From Cymodocea nodosa (lineage: Eukaryota; Streptophyta; Magnoliopsida; Alismatales; Cymodoceaceae), in the NCBI GenBank assembly GCA_036874045.1, contig CM072335.1:5476001-5540000 (forward strand): DNA of 64,000 bases. The letters run 5' to 3'. The position numbers were made by a program, and so were the translations under genes. Below, one piece after another: positions 47,701-59,341 of this stretch; position 1 is the stretch's first letter, and each line of letters starts with the position of its first letter. A model generated the notes under the pieces. That model did not search any database. It had not been told where the DNA came from and worked only from the letters and a program-made list of their open reading frames with translations.

Positions 47701-50700
47701 TTACACTTTTTTCAACTTGAAATAGAATGAAGCCAGATGGAAAATAAACCAATAAAACATCAACTTCTTACCTCCACCCAATAATAAACTGCACGGGGGT
47801 ACAAAGCAAACCTCTTAGTAACATCCCCAAAGTAAGGGTGTTGTGAATTTTATTATTTAACCAGGCATCTACAGGATGAAGCATAGGAAGTACCATGGAA
47901 AGGAAAAACACTGGAATGGAGAAAAGACAACTTAAGAGAAACTGATTTCTGTAAGCACAAATCTCATGTTCCCTTTCTGTATCTCTATTGTTTGTTGGAG
48001 TGTACAAGTTTGCATGGAAGAAATTAGGACTACGGCCTGCCTCTTGAACACACTGTATGAGAGATCTCGGGCCTGTCAGATCAGGGTCATAGGAAACAAT
48101 TGCTTTTTGTCCAACTGCGTCTAATTCTACATTCTTTACTCCTTCAACTTCTTCAAGGGAAGATTGGACAATGGAAACATCTTCAGCAGAATTGATGCCA
48201 TCAAGTTTTAGATATATTTTGTACATATCATCTCCAGAACTTATAACATCAGCTCCAAATCCAACACTTTCAATTACTTCTATAAGATGGTGTGAATCCG
48301 TAATATATGGATCAAAGTGTATTTTTGCTTCCCCCAGAGAAAGGCCAACCACAGCTTTCTTAACACCATTTACTCTTTGAAGGGCTTGCTCAATAGAAAC
48401 AGAGCAATTAGTGCATACCATTCCCTTGATTCGGAGATGACACACTGCTATATCCTGGTCAGAAAATTGATCTACTTGGTAGCCTAATTTTTCTACAGCT
48501 TCTTTGATGGTTTTTTCCTAAAAAGAAAGGATATCATAAACAACATTAGCTTTTCTGAAGCCAAAGATTTTCCGTTCATATACATCAAAAAAAACTGCCC
48601 TAAATTCTGGTAGATAATTAGGACAGATAACTAAACCACATGTCTGTAATCAAATAAATCGGGAATGGCATGAATAAGAGAATCTTATAGGAATCAACTT
48701 TTATCTCGACAATGGTAAAAGAATCTTGACGTTTTTATTAACAAGAAAAAGGGTAACAGTACGTACAATAGGCATGGACCCACCACTTTACATAACAAAG
48801 AATATATGAAAACTATGTCAATGAATGTTAGTACATTTTTTCATCATCATTCAAATAAAAAAGGAGAAATGGGTGCTTTACGAGGACTTGTTGCAGGCAA
48901 TGATTAAAAAACAGACAAATTGCAGCAACCACTGATACCATGGTGCAAAACTATCAAGTGCTTGCACAAGTTGAAAAGAACAAGTTATGCACTACCTCCA
49001 CATGCTTGTTCTTACTTAGCATAAAAAAAGATCAATACGAAACAAATAAAGAACAACAATGAATACACATAAATATAAGCTACAAAAAGTACAGATACAA
49101 GAGAAGAAGACCTACCATAAAATCAAAGTCAAACAAAAAATTACCATTGTAGAATGTAAAACAACTACAAGCTCATGTAGAGGAGAAGAGAAGAGATATA
49201 GATTGCATGAAAACTATAAGCACATAAAAAAGATGCCCTTGATCTACCTCCTGCAAAGTCAAACTAGCTAGCTAGGCTGATTGGACACATTCAAACTAGT
49301 TGAGAGGCTCAACCTGCAAAATAGCAAACTGAACCAACCAAATGGACATCAATCAAGTCCCCTCTGATAATTAAGTCAAAAGAGCAAAATGAATGGAGGT
49401 AAATGAGATTTGGATTGTGATTAGTGTTTCCATAAAAATGTTATTGTGGTATATATACTAGAGTGAGGGTATTTTGTGGTAGGTGGGATTTGGCTAATAG
49501 TTGTTGGCTGCATGGGATTGACATAAATGAGATGTGAACTCTAACACTACATCCATTCAACAAAATGTACGTCACATAAGCATGCATGGCAATAATACCA
49601 TACAAGTGAGATCCACATAAGCATGCCTTACTAGGTTTGGCTCAACCATGTCAGACCCATTATTCCTTAGGGGAATACTCTCCTACAAAAATGACAATCT
49701 TGATGGCAAATCCACATGCAAGTGACCCAATTAGCATAGAAAGGATAGGAGAGATGACCACTCACACTAATGGAAACAAGATGGTGGCTCATTGATTGCT
49801 CAATCTCCCTCCTATTGCATATGATTCACATTGGCTAGATCAACTCAATCAAACATCCTCATCAAGATAGGTGATTGGCTAGTTGAATAGACGACGAAGA
49901 AGGCGGAAGAAAGAAGAGACGAAGAGAGAGAGGAGGAAGAAAGAAGAAGGAAAATAACCCTCTTTTCTTCTAGGGTTTTTCATTCATATCCATTACATAA
50001 GGTGTTACACTCTTATATACTTACATAAAGATAAATAGATCCATAAATGGATCCTTACAATATTAGATATCTAACACTCCCCCTTAAGCTGTAGTATACA
50101 TGTCGATCATACTCAGCTTACTACAAAGTCTTCTGAAGTCATTAACACCAAGTCCCTTTGTAAGTATGTCTACAACTTGATCTTCAGATCGGATGTAGGG
50201 AGTTGATATGATTTTCTTTTGAATATTATCACAAATAAAGTGACAATCTACTTTAGCATGCTTCATTCTCTCATGAAAGGTAAGATTAACAGCAATGTAT
50301 ATGGCAGTTTGATTATCACAATGCATTGACATTAAGCCACAACTGTCAATTCCCAATTCAAACAATAGAGCTTTTAACCAAATTAATTATGTAGTAGTGT
50401 TGGACATGCTACGATATTTAGCCTTAGCACTAGATTTGGTAATAACATTCTGTTTCTTTCTTCACCATGTGACAAAATTACCTTCAACACAAGTTAGAAA
50501 ACTAGAATTAGATTTTCTGTTGTTTTTGTGCAAGTTGGGGTTGGATAAGAAGTACAAATGTCATCTCCCATTTGAATAACTTAGATGGTTGGGCAATTTT
50601 GAAGTAAAGAGGGAACTATAAAGTTAGGTGATGTGACTTCATCATTCAACCAAAAAACAAACAATTTGGTAGTCCCCCACTTTTAATGAATTTTCCTATT

Positions 50701-53053
50701 TCATTTAACATTCCCATTTGATTTTATGTCAATGCAAATAACCTAGGTCAAAAGATAGGACACATTTGATCATTTGAAGAAACTCACAAGGAAGAGGAAG
50801 AGGGAGTTAGGGCAAGTCCATCCCTATAGGAGGCTTAGTACATGATGATCTAAGGCTTGGGAAAGTATCCAAGTGACCATGACAAAACAAGAAGCTATCA
50901 ACTAATGTGCCTCTTCATTAGAGCTCACAATCAATGTTGCAACTAAGACCAACTTGCTAAGGTATACCTTGCTACCAAGGCCACCAACTAGCCCATAAGG
51001 ACTATAGTTTGGGCTTCCCTCTAATGAGCCATCCTTCCCTACAACCACCCCCATCTTCTATAGGAAGATATGTTATTCAACCTATCAAGGGAAAACTAAA
51101 TGACCAACATCACCACAAACCTCAACTGTAGCATGATCAAACCCATGTCACTTCAACAACTATAGCATCAAATTGGTCCCAACTTCACCCTAGTAGGTTA
51201 ACATCTAGTCATGCTAAACATCAATTATCTTTGTTGTCATTATAAATGATTTCATCTTAATGATAAGGAAGCATTGTCACCCATGAGTTGTATGAATGGA
51301 TGGTCTACAACATAGAAATATTAAGAAGAGAACTAGCACCTTCTCACAAAGGCATGAGACAAGCAAGCCTAAGTGGAGGAGAAGGTTAACTACTTGGCTA
51401 CCTAGGTGGACCCCTTTAAGGAGTTGTTAGGGTCTACCTAAACTTCTACCAATTGGGAGAGTAGGGTGGTGACTACCCATAAGGCCACAATGGCCAAGAA
51501 GGTGGAGGGAGATTGATGAACCATGTCTAGGCAATCGACCTCAAGGAGGTGAGAAAAAGGTAATGTATCAATACATTTGATGCTTGCTAGAAACATAAAT
51601 GATCCTTAAATGTTGGATATGGTTGGCCAAGTCACTTTTATCTGCATACGTCTCCTTTGACATCAAAGTTGCCTCCACCACACTAAATTTCAATTCTCTA
51701 TCTCCTATGACCTACCATCCACCTAAACCAACTCATCTACCATTTCCAAGTTGGTCATCCTACTATCCTAGCTCCCAAGTTCACCCATACAAAACAAAGG
51801 TGACCCCCTTGGCAAGATGTGCCTTCCCCCCAAGGCAAAACTAACAAGAAAAGGTGCTTCTCTCTAAATGCTTTCCTTTGAAAGTAGTCTTATCTTCTTG
51901 ATCCAAATGGACGCAGTAATTTGTTCCTCCAACTACTTCACATCCCCTGTTAATTGCCTAATTTGCTCAAGTATCTGCCTTAGCATCTTCCTCTCAACCA
52001 TGTTGTCGATAGCATGTAGTCTACTGATTTCACCTCCTACTGAGTCAAATTGGCTGGTTAGACTGACTGAACACACTCAAACTAGTTGAGACATTTGACC
52101 TGCAAAACAGTAGACTGGACTGACTAAATGAGGTCAATCATGTCCCCTTCGATATTTAAGTTTGACGAGTGAAACAAGAAAAGGCAGGCCAGGTTTGGCT
52201 TGCAATTAGCATTCCCATGAAAATGCATTTAAATGATATTTATACCTGAATGAGGGTAGTTAGTGTTAGGCGGGATCTAAATAATCGCCGTCCGTTGGCT
52301 ACCTAGGGTTGACGTTGATGGCATGTAAATTCCAACGTGACATTCGTACAACCAAGCCATACACCATGTAGACATCGCATGGCAGTTGTACCGTATGGAT
52401 GGAATCTGCACAGGTACGCCTTACTGACCCATGGGTTGGTTCGACCGTGCCAACCCCCTCGTTCCTTGAGGGAATACTCTCTAAAAAAGGCATCGATCTC
52501 GCTGGCAAAATCTCGAATGAGAACCCGATCAGTACGGAAGGGATAGGAGGGACGACCTCTGGCATTAACGACAACCGCATGGTGGTTAGCCTATTGCATA
52601 CGATTCAAATCGGACCAGCTTGACTAGACACTGTCATCAAGATAGGCGGGCCGACTAAAAAACGCCCATATCACTCTGCACGGTCGTGTCGCGGGGGCGA
52701 GCCTGCTCAGCGGGGCACCCCACATCAACCCCCCAAAAAATGAAAAACTTTCACATAAACAGCACAAGAAAAGGAGGAAGGGGAGGAAAGCTAGGTACAT
52801 TGACCAAATCGGGCATATACATGATCACCGCCTGCCCCAGAACCGTCGACACCGAAACGTTAACAATCCCTTCCATCTTGCCCAGCTCCGACTCTATCGA
52901 CGCCGCACACGACGCGCATCTGATCCCCCGGATCCTGATCATCACCGTCCTCGTCCTTCTCGTCGAGGCCCGCCGGCCGAGATCGACCGCCACGCTGTCG
53001 GGTGGCCGGAGGAGTGGGAGCCGCAGTTGCGCCCTCGCCTCGGCCGTTTCCAT
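38712..53053 (-). CDS. HMA5: P1B-type copper-transporting ATPase, HMA5-like
   Basis: Eight exons: 53053-52799, 48517-47772, 47628-47157, 47052-46885, 44086-43832, 43679-43557, 43332-42847, 39134-38712. They give 975 residues with consistent phases, close to the usual 980-1000. The enzyme uses ATP to pump Cu(I) out of the cytosol. Two N-terminal metal-binding domains show GIRCASC (Cys46, Cys49) and GMVCTNC (Cys120, Cys123). Then come the membrane helices, TGEA, CPC in [12 protein letters not shown] (595-597), the phosphorylation site DKTGT (Asp639), SEHPLA (His678-Pro679) and GDGINDSP (845-852), with the C-terminal MAASSLSV helix. CPC with these sites indicates the P1B-1 (Cu) group. Introns 1, 4 and 7 are long and filled with repeats. 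I see no break in the coding sequence. Confidence 0.93.
39255..41990 (-). mobile_element. RTE-type LINE remnant in intron 7 of the copper ATPase gene
   Basis: On the minus strand the endonuclease is recognisable: [34 protein letters not shown] (41870-41760, read through breaks), then [19 protein letters not shown] and [17 protein letters not shown] in 41396-41647. Further down, near 39960-40000, the RT catalytic block reads [10 protein letters not shown]. The 3' end near 39260-39290 has the ttgttgtat tail of plant RTE LINEs. The coding region is heavily decayed and AT-drifted. It lies in the same orientation as the gene. Confidence 0.8.
44590..44840 (+). mobile_element. LINE 3' fragment in intron 4, opposite strand
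   Basis: Plus-strand translation gives [19 protein letters not shown], then [24 protein letters not shown]. This is the C-terminal tail of plant RTE LINE proteins (GRPKxxW and DL motifs). Only about 250 bp are recognisable. The orientation is opposite to the LINE in intron 7, so it is a separate insertion. Confidence 0.72.
44841..45780. other. Intron 4 DNA with nothing recognised
   Basis: AT-rich. 45050-45200 is slightly GC-richer and might continue the LINE tail or another repeat. The 105-codon frame at 45115-45432 does not resemble any protein I know. Confidence 0.35.
45783..46576. repeat. Diverged tandem duplication, about 404 bp, in intron 4
   Basis: 45783-46172 and 46187-46576 match along their length (shared landmarks: caatcaaatgaatcaaatca, gatagcaatattataaattt, ggttagtggaatgaattgtc). 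They differ by scattered substitutions and small deletions. No coding capacity is seen. It may be an LTR pair of a very short element or a simple duplication. Confidence 0.75.
48540..49270. other. Intron 1 DNA with nothing recognised
   Basis: AT-rich intronic sequence next to exon 2; no transposon termini or coding signal seen. Confidence 0.4.
49884..50485 (-). mobile_element. Truncated copia 3' end in intron 1: RNase H, polypurine tract, LTR
   Basis: The minus strand from 50485 reads FVTW, a damaged [10 protein letters not shown] and [17 protein letters not shown] block, then [12 protein letters not shown] and [14 protein letters not shown]...[19 protein letters not shown], the C-terminal RNase H of a copia element. 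It is followed by the tract ttaagggggag and an LTR-like segment from tgttagatatc (50072) to tattca (49884), about 189 bp. Sequence 5' of RNase H is absent. Confidence 0.8.
50486..52044. other. Interior of the intron 1 repeat element
   Basis: Mixed-composition DNA, less AT-rich than the rest of the intron. I see no protein of note; the 81-codon frame at 51599-51844 is not recognisable. Confidence 0.35.
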
Positions 53054-55991
53054 TTAGGGACCTTTGGAATCCGGAACGCGAGTGGCGACGTCTCCCTACC
53101 TGTCCTGCCTCTTCTCCCCTCCTCAACACCCTTGCTTTCGTAGGTTCGAGGGTTCGAATGGCAACGGCTTTTGCGTCAAATTATAGGTGAGAATTGGTGA
53201 CGTGGCGGTGACACCGTCAGGAAGGCGGCATCCACTATTTGAAATACAGGCCGACGACGAAACTGGCGGTGATAACCGAGAAAATCTTATCGCTATCGTT
53301 TTTAAATTAAATTATTAAAATGGTCTCTCACAGGTGTCAAATGAACTTCTTGCGGGCCAATTTGATTTAAAAAATAGGATTTGACCAGACTATAATATAT
53401 TAAAATTTTGATTTAGGTTGTGTTTAATGAATGATAATGTATGTTTGATAATGTGTGTTTAATGAACGATATCTTGATATTAATATTAATATGATGAATT
53501 ATGAATGATAATTTATGTTTGATATTTATGTATTTATAAATAAAATGATGTACTTAATGATTTGATTATGAGATAACGTTGTAATTTTTTTAAATTTAAA
53601 ATTAAAAAATAAATATAAAAAAAATTAAAAATTTCAATTAAATCAAAATATAAAAATAGAAAACTTCAAAAAATAAAAACTTTAAACGAATTGAAGAAAA
53701 AATAATAATAAACTTAGATTTGATCAAGTTTAAAAAAATAAAAAAACTTTAGTCAAACTAAAGAAAATAATAAAAAATAATAAAAAACTTCAATCTGAAG
53801 TTAACCAAGTTTAAAAAAATTAAAAAACTTCAATAAGACTAAAGTTTAACTTAAGTCATCAAAGAAAAAAATAAAAAACTTCTAACAAATCTAACAAAGT
53901 TTTAAAAACTTTAGTTTAAACGAAGTTTTTGATTTTTTTTAACTTTTTTTAAAACTCGATTGGACATTGAATTAATGATTTAAACTTCAATTTGATTGAA
54001 GTTTTTTATTTTTTTTTCTTTGTCCAAACAGAAGTTTTTGATTTTTTTAAATTTTTTATATTTATTTTTTGATTTTAAATTAAAATTAAAAAATTTTACA
54101 TATTTTAAAAAGTTATAAAAGTGAGCCTGTGCCTATAAGTTGATCCCTGAAGGTATAGGTTGGACCAAGCTATCTCAAAAAAAATTTAGACTAGGTTAGA
54201 CTACCTTGAAAGAACTTCAAGTCAAAATGAGTTGTTTCAAAAAAGTTTAAAAAAAATTCAATCCACCCTGTAGCTTAAACAAGCTGATATTCTTTAGGTT
54301 GGATCAACCTGACTTGGTCCAGAATTTATGAAACATATAACTTCCTTGTTTTTGCAAAATTTGGTGAATCAATACTCTAGCATTATTATGCTGATCATAG
54401 AGATGTAACCTGCCTTTCACTTAATCCAACTAACTATTGTCGTTATTTATGTTCATTCCAAGAAGAAATAGAAACAAAGTTTTTCATCTTCTTTTATTTT
54501 GTACTTCAGGTTAAATCAAAACTTTGATGTTTTTTAAATCATGATTATGTTATGCGATGCATGTCATAGGTGGACGGTGGAGTAACATTCTAGCTATCGG
54601 AGATATTCACGGATTAATATCTTATGTTTCATGATATATGTAATATTGTTTGGTATCAAAGATGACAGCATATCCCACTTTTGTTATTGTGTTTACTAAG
54701 AGTGTTAATGTAAATAATGTTTGTGTATTTGCAAGTATGCACTTGTTTGAGAATTGAAAGAAATTATAAAAAATATACGTATTGATCCAGACCTTCTTCT
54801 ATTAAAAATAATCGAGAAAAAATTATTTGGAATATTCTCGCAATTATCTATCTACAAAGAAAATATCAAGAATAAAAAAATAACTTCAAGAGTAAAGTAT
54901 ATTTCCATTTGAAAACGTCTTGCTCGTTACAAATGAAGAAAAATGAAATAATAAAAGGATAAATGACGATCTATCAACAGACTAAATTACTAGAAGAATA
55001 AATTTTTATTTAGACATGTCAAAGGATTATATTGGGCCAGCACAACTTGTATTTTTTCCATTGTTTACGTGGATCTAGGTCCTATCGAGGTGAAACTAGT
55101 GCGGCCTAGGCACGAGCACCATTACGACAATGACTATGGCAACGTACATCCACATTCTACTGCTCCTCCGTAGTGTCCGTGACCTAATAAATTAAAGAAG
55201 TGATGTAGCGTGGGTGATGTGGCCCTCATTGTTGTCCGGTCCGGCTACCTACATTTGTGTATCCTCCAACAATGCGGTATCTACGAACGCCTCTCCAAAT
55301 CCTTCATCGCCTTTTGTCACTCTTAGATATCTGATACAATGTTCGACTCCTCAATCATCTGCTCGTCAAAGTCGATGTCTTGTGGTTATGTGGTAGCGTA
55401 GCCCACCCATCGTTCCTTTGTATAGACGGGCATGTTCGTTCGAAGAGATTAGCAAGTTGTTCGTGAGGTTTTTCGACTAAAGTTGCATTTAAGAATAATT
55501 CTGGAAGTAAGCTTTAAAAGCAAGTGATGTAAAATGATGTTTTTAAGAAAGTTGAAAATTGCTTTGGAAACTAACAAAGACTGTTATTAAAATTTATGTA
55601 CTTTTCCAAAAATGTCTTTAGCTATAAAACGATGATTTTGTTCATAATTTGTTTTTAATACATTTATGATTATTACTAAATTTATTTATATTGTTGCTTA
55701 AAACTAATACGATAATCTTGCATATTAAACATTAATCAATTGCTTATAATGTCCATTGTTTATTAATCAATTGCTTTTGAATCCAAGGTAAAAATATAAT
55801 AATAATAACAGGCGGTGTCATCTGTCGTCTGAAGCTTATTAGATTTTATTTATACTTGTACCTTTTTGTTATTTACGATGCGTGACAAAGTCATTTCACT
55901 ATTGGGCATCATCAATCTTCGTTTGCCATGGTAACTTCTACCGGTAATAACGCAGAAGCTACCGAGCGAAATTTGATTACAAAAATCGATA
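53054..55991. other. Intergenic DNA upstream of the copper ATPase gene
   Basis: 53054-53300 is GC-rich and presumably holds the promoter and leader. 53380-54160 is low-complexity DNA made of A-rich/T-rich runs with repeated aaaaaacttc-type words. 55050-55430 is GC-richer without recognisable coding sequence. The rest is AT-rich. Confidence 0.4.
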
Positions 55992-56022
55992 CTCCAACGG
56001 TATACAGTGAAAACCGTTGGAG
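55992..56022. repeat. Perfect 10-bp inverted repeat
   Basis: The arms ctccaacggt (55992-56001) and accgttggag (56013-56022) are exact complements around an 11-base loop. No gene or T-tract makes this an obvious terminator or microRNA. Confidence 0.5.
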
Positions 56023-56093
56023 CATGGTTGATCCAAATGATGCCTACGCCACCACAGACATTCTCAATCTACATCCAGGCACACTCTAACGCT

Positions 56094-56138
56094 GGGAAGG
56101 AGGAAGGAGGAAGGAGGAAGGAGGAAGGAGGAAGGAGA
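56094..56138. repeat. (GGAAGGA)n microsatellite
   Basis: About six copies of the 7-mer ggaagga in direct tandem, followed by a long A/T-only stretch (56150-56550). Confidence 0.9.
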
Positions 56139-57857
56139 ATGTGTTTAATATGTTAACATAAACAACATTGCTCGTTATAATCTAAATTTTTTTAGAAATA
56201 ATATGTTAATGTATTATTTAATATTATTAAGTTGTGTTGGAATTAATGTTACTTATTTAACATATTATTAAGTTGTTGAATATGTTAATGTATTATTTAT
56301 TCTTATAACATTATTGTTATTATATTTTAATGTATTATAATCTAGTATCATTTTTCAACATTATTTTTTATTTTAATCTATTATAATTATAATATGTTGT
56401 TATTTATTATTATAATTATACTTCTTGATATCATGTTAATGTTATTATTTTAATGTATTATAATTATAATATATTATTTATTATTATAATTATTATATTT
56501 TAATTATATATTATTTATTATATTATAAGTCTGTATTATTTTCCATCATTTTCAAATGAATGAGATAGGAAATGACAAAAAATGTTTTCTTTAATATAAA
56601 AGGAAATGATGAGAAATCATATTCTCCTATTTGTATTAGCACAAATATAAGAAAGATGAAAAAAAATTTCCACTATTTCTTAGTTGTATAAATCCCCTCC
56701 CAAGTTCAAGGTTCGTATATATATGTTATTAAAAAAAAATCTAATCAAGCTCAAGCATATCTTCGATTTGACCAAATCTTATATATATTTTATTATATTA
56801 GGATTATTATTATATTATTATTATTATTTTAAAATAACAATAATAATAAATTTCCATATATATATATATATATATATAAATCAACTTAAAGGAACGCTTG
56901 TGATGACTTATTCAAATTACTCAACAAGGATATAATGTATTTGAATAGTAGAAGAATCTAGGATAAAACTTTTGTGATCTTTTACTTTTGATCAACTTCA
57001 TTCTTTTTTCCTTATAGATCAACTTATAAACGAGAACATTGTGAATAGTGAAGTTTCTAGTAGCTATTGTTAGTTGTGAACTCATCTTTACTTTCACATA
57101 GTTCATGTTTCAACACTACTTATCATGATCTTTTATTGTCTATATGCAAAACGTTGTTCCTATCACATATCTTCATGTTAAATATAAAGATGACAATAAT
57201 GATCTCCTCCTGTTTATATAAAGTCATCTAAGGACGTGAAGCTTTTCATCCCTTTTCAATATAATCAAGAAAAAATTCTGTTAAAGAAAACCCTCCTATT
57301 TATAAACACAAGCAATCACTATACATTTATCGATGCATCCTTTTGATGATTAAGCTGCATCGGCTTGTGGGAAAACAACATCCGACCATTATTTGTTTAT
57401 TATATATATATATTTTAACAAAGCATTTGCAAACGTGACATTCTTTTTTATATAACATTCATTTAATTTAAATAGATATAACACACATATATCTTTTGTA
57501 ACATTTATTTTTTAAAATAGATGTAACATATATATTCAAAAAAAAATTAATAAATGTAACATTTTTAGCATTCATTTTCTCCTTTATGTATAAAAATGTC
57601 ACCGTCAACAGGTCTCATTAAGTGAAGGTTTGGAAGTAATGAGTAATGTTGGTCCCCTTCTTCTATACTATGGTGCTTGTGATGCTCTTACTTCATCTGT
57701 CACCACAAGTGGTACATCTCCCATTAGTGTTAATGTACACATCCTACGCATGTAAACAATGCCATTAGTGTTACAATGGCAATAACATAGCTATAACATT
57801 CAACAAAACTTAAATCACAGTGTAATCAGATGAAAGGTAAATAATTGTGAACTACAC
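56139..57857. other. AT-rich intergenic DNA
   Basis: Contains an (AT)n run at about 56855-56878. At 57430-57570 there are several copies of a tgtaacatt-like word in both AT contexts, which could be subterminal repeats of the CACTA remnant further right. No gene is seen. Confidence 0.4.
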
Positions 57858-58874
57858 TATTTTTGCATTAAGTTCTATTTCAATAATTCATAACATATCC
57901 TACATAACTTGGATTTCAACAATTAAACTCTCCTTGGAAAGATTAAGAAGAGTACTATCTTGGAAAAATTATAAAACTCGGGTTGCATCTATGAAAATAT
58001 AGCAAATTTTAATTTATGAAACACATGCACATGTAGAATTGCAAATATCTGAATTTAAGAGTACCAACTTTCAAAAATTGTATCTCACGTTCTACTACAT
58101 GAAATTCATTATTTTTGCATTAAGTTCTATTTCAATAATTCATAACATATCCTACATAACTTGGATTTCAACAATTAAACTCTCCTTGGAAAGATTAAGA
58201 AGAGTACTATCTTGGAAAAATTATAAAACTCGGGTTGCATCTATGAAAATATAGCAAATTTTAATTTATGAAACACATGCACATGTAGAATTGCAAATAT
58301 CTGAATTTAAGAGTACCAACTTTCAAAAATTGTATCTCACGTTCTACTACATGAAATTCATTATTTTTGCATTAAGTTCTATTTCAATAATTCATAACAT
58401 ATCCTACATAACTTGGATTTCAACAATTAAACTCTCCTTGGAAAGATTAAGAAGAGTACTATCTTGGAAAAATTATAAAACTTGGGTTGCATCTATGAAA
58501 ATATAGCAAATTTTAATTTATGAAACACATGCACATGTAGAATTGCAAATATCTGAATTTAAGAGTACCAACTTTCAAAAATTGTATCTCACGTTCTACT
58601 ACATGAAATTCATTATTTTTGCATTAAGTTCTATTTCAATAATTCATAACATATCCTACATAACTTGGATTTCAACAATTAAACTCTCCTTGGAAAGATT
58701 AAGAAGAGTACTATCTTGGAAAAATTATAAAACTTGGGTTGCATCTATGAAAATATAGCAAATTTTAATTTATGAAACACATGCACATGTAGAATTGCAA
58801 ATATCTGAATTTAAGAGTACCAACTTTCAAAAATTGTATCTCACGTTCTACTACATGAAATTCATTATTTTTGC
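57858..58874. repeat. Four-copy 252-bp tandem array
   Basis: Units start at 57858, 58110, 58362 and 58614 (each beginning tatttttgcattaag), with 9 bases of a fifth at 58866. The copies are almost identical: the only difference I see is actcggg in units 1-2 against acttggg in units 3-4. Each unit holds the same 71-codon frame closed by a stop, so it is not a protein repeat. The near identity implies recent amplification. Confidence 0.95.
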
Positions 58875-59341
58875 TATCTACAAAAAGATTTAAGAGAATT
58901 CATTACATAAAATTAGTTCTGAGCATAAAAACTAGACAAAGTAGTAGTTGATGAACAAGAAAATATTGAAGTACAAAAATGCTAGTGCAAAAAACAACAC
59001 TTTGCTTTCGATTTCAAAAATCATATCTCCTTGCATACAAGTCTAAAAATTACAAACTTGGTCTTGTTAGAAAAGTAATTCAATCTACTATATGGGAAAT
59101 ATATGATCACATAAAACCATAAACCATAATTGCAGCAGATTTTAAAGAATGACACTGATATAGAGATGAAATGCTATCACTTTCTATATGAGGCCATCAC
59201 ATTCTTATATCTAAAGTTGTAACATACCAAGCGACTACAAGGCAAGCACATAAATAGGAAAGAGAAACCACACATATAAAGTAATAGACAAGCTTTCATT
59301 CAATAAACTTTTGTTTCATATATTGCATGAATAATACCACA
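58875..59341. other. Flank between the tandem array and the CACTA remnant
   Basis: AT-rich DNA with no recognised feature. It probably forms the 3' part of the CACTA-type remnant. Confidence 0.35.

Larger units (their letters stand above)
49273..52650. mobile_element. Probable old LTR-type element in intron 1 (direct repeats of ~600 bp)
   Basis: 49273-49880 and 52045-52650 are diverged direct repeats in the same order, sharing gacacattcaaactagttgag-like starts, the gaatactctc block, the aaggataggag block and the atcaagatagg end. They flank about 2.1 kb with no clear coding sequence, later hit by the copia fragment at 49884-50485. This fits a non-autonomous LTR element whose exact ends I cannot fix. 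The downstream copy is much richer in CG. Confidence 0.55.

Noticed and set aside
53140..53165. Ggttcgagggttcgaat as the T-arm of a tRNA
   Set aside because: No acceptor stem, anticodon arm or D-arm can be found at the right distances.
57861..58758. Repeated 71-codon frames as a protein repeat or CRISPR-like array
   Set aside because: Each frame ends in a stop inside every 252-bp unit and the units are directly adjacent with no unique spacers; this is a plain tandem repeat in a plant genome.
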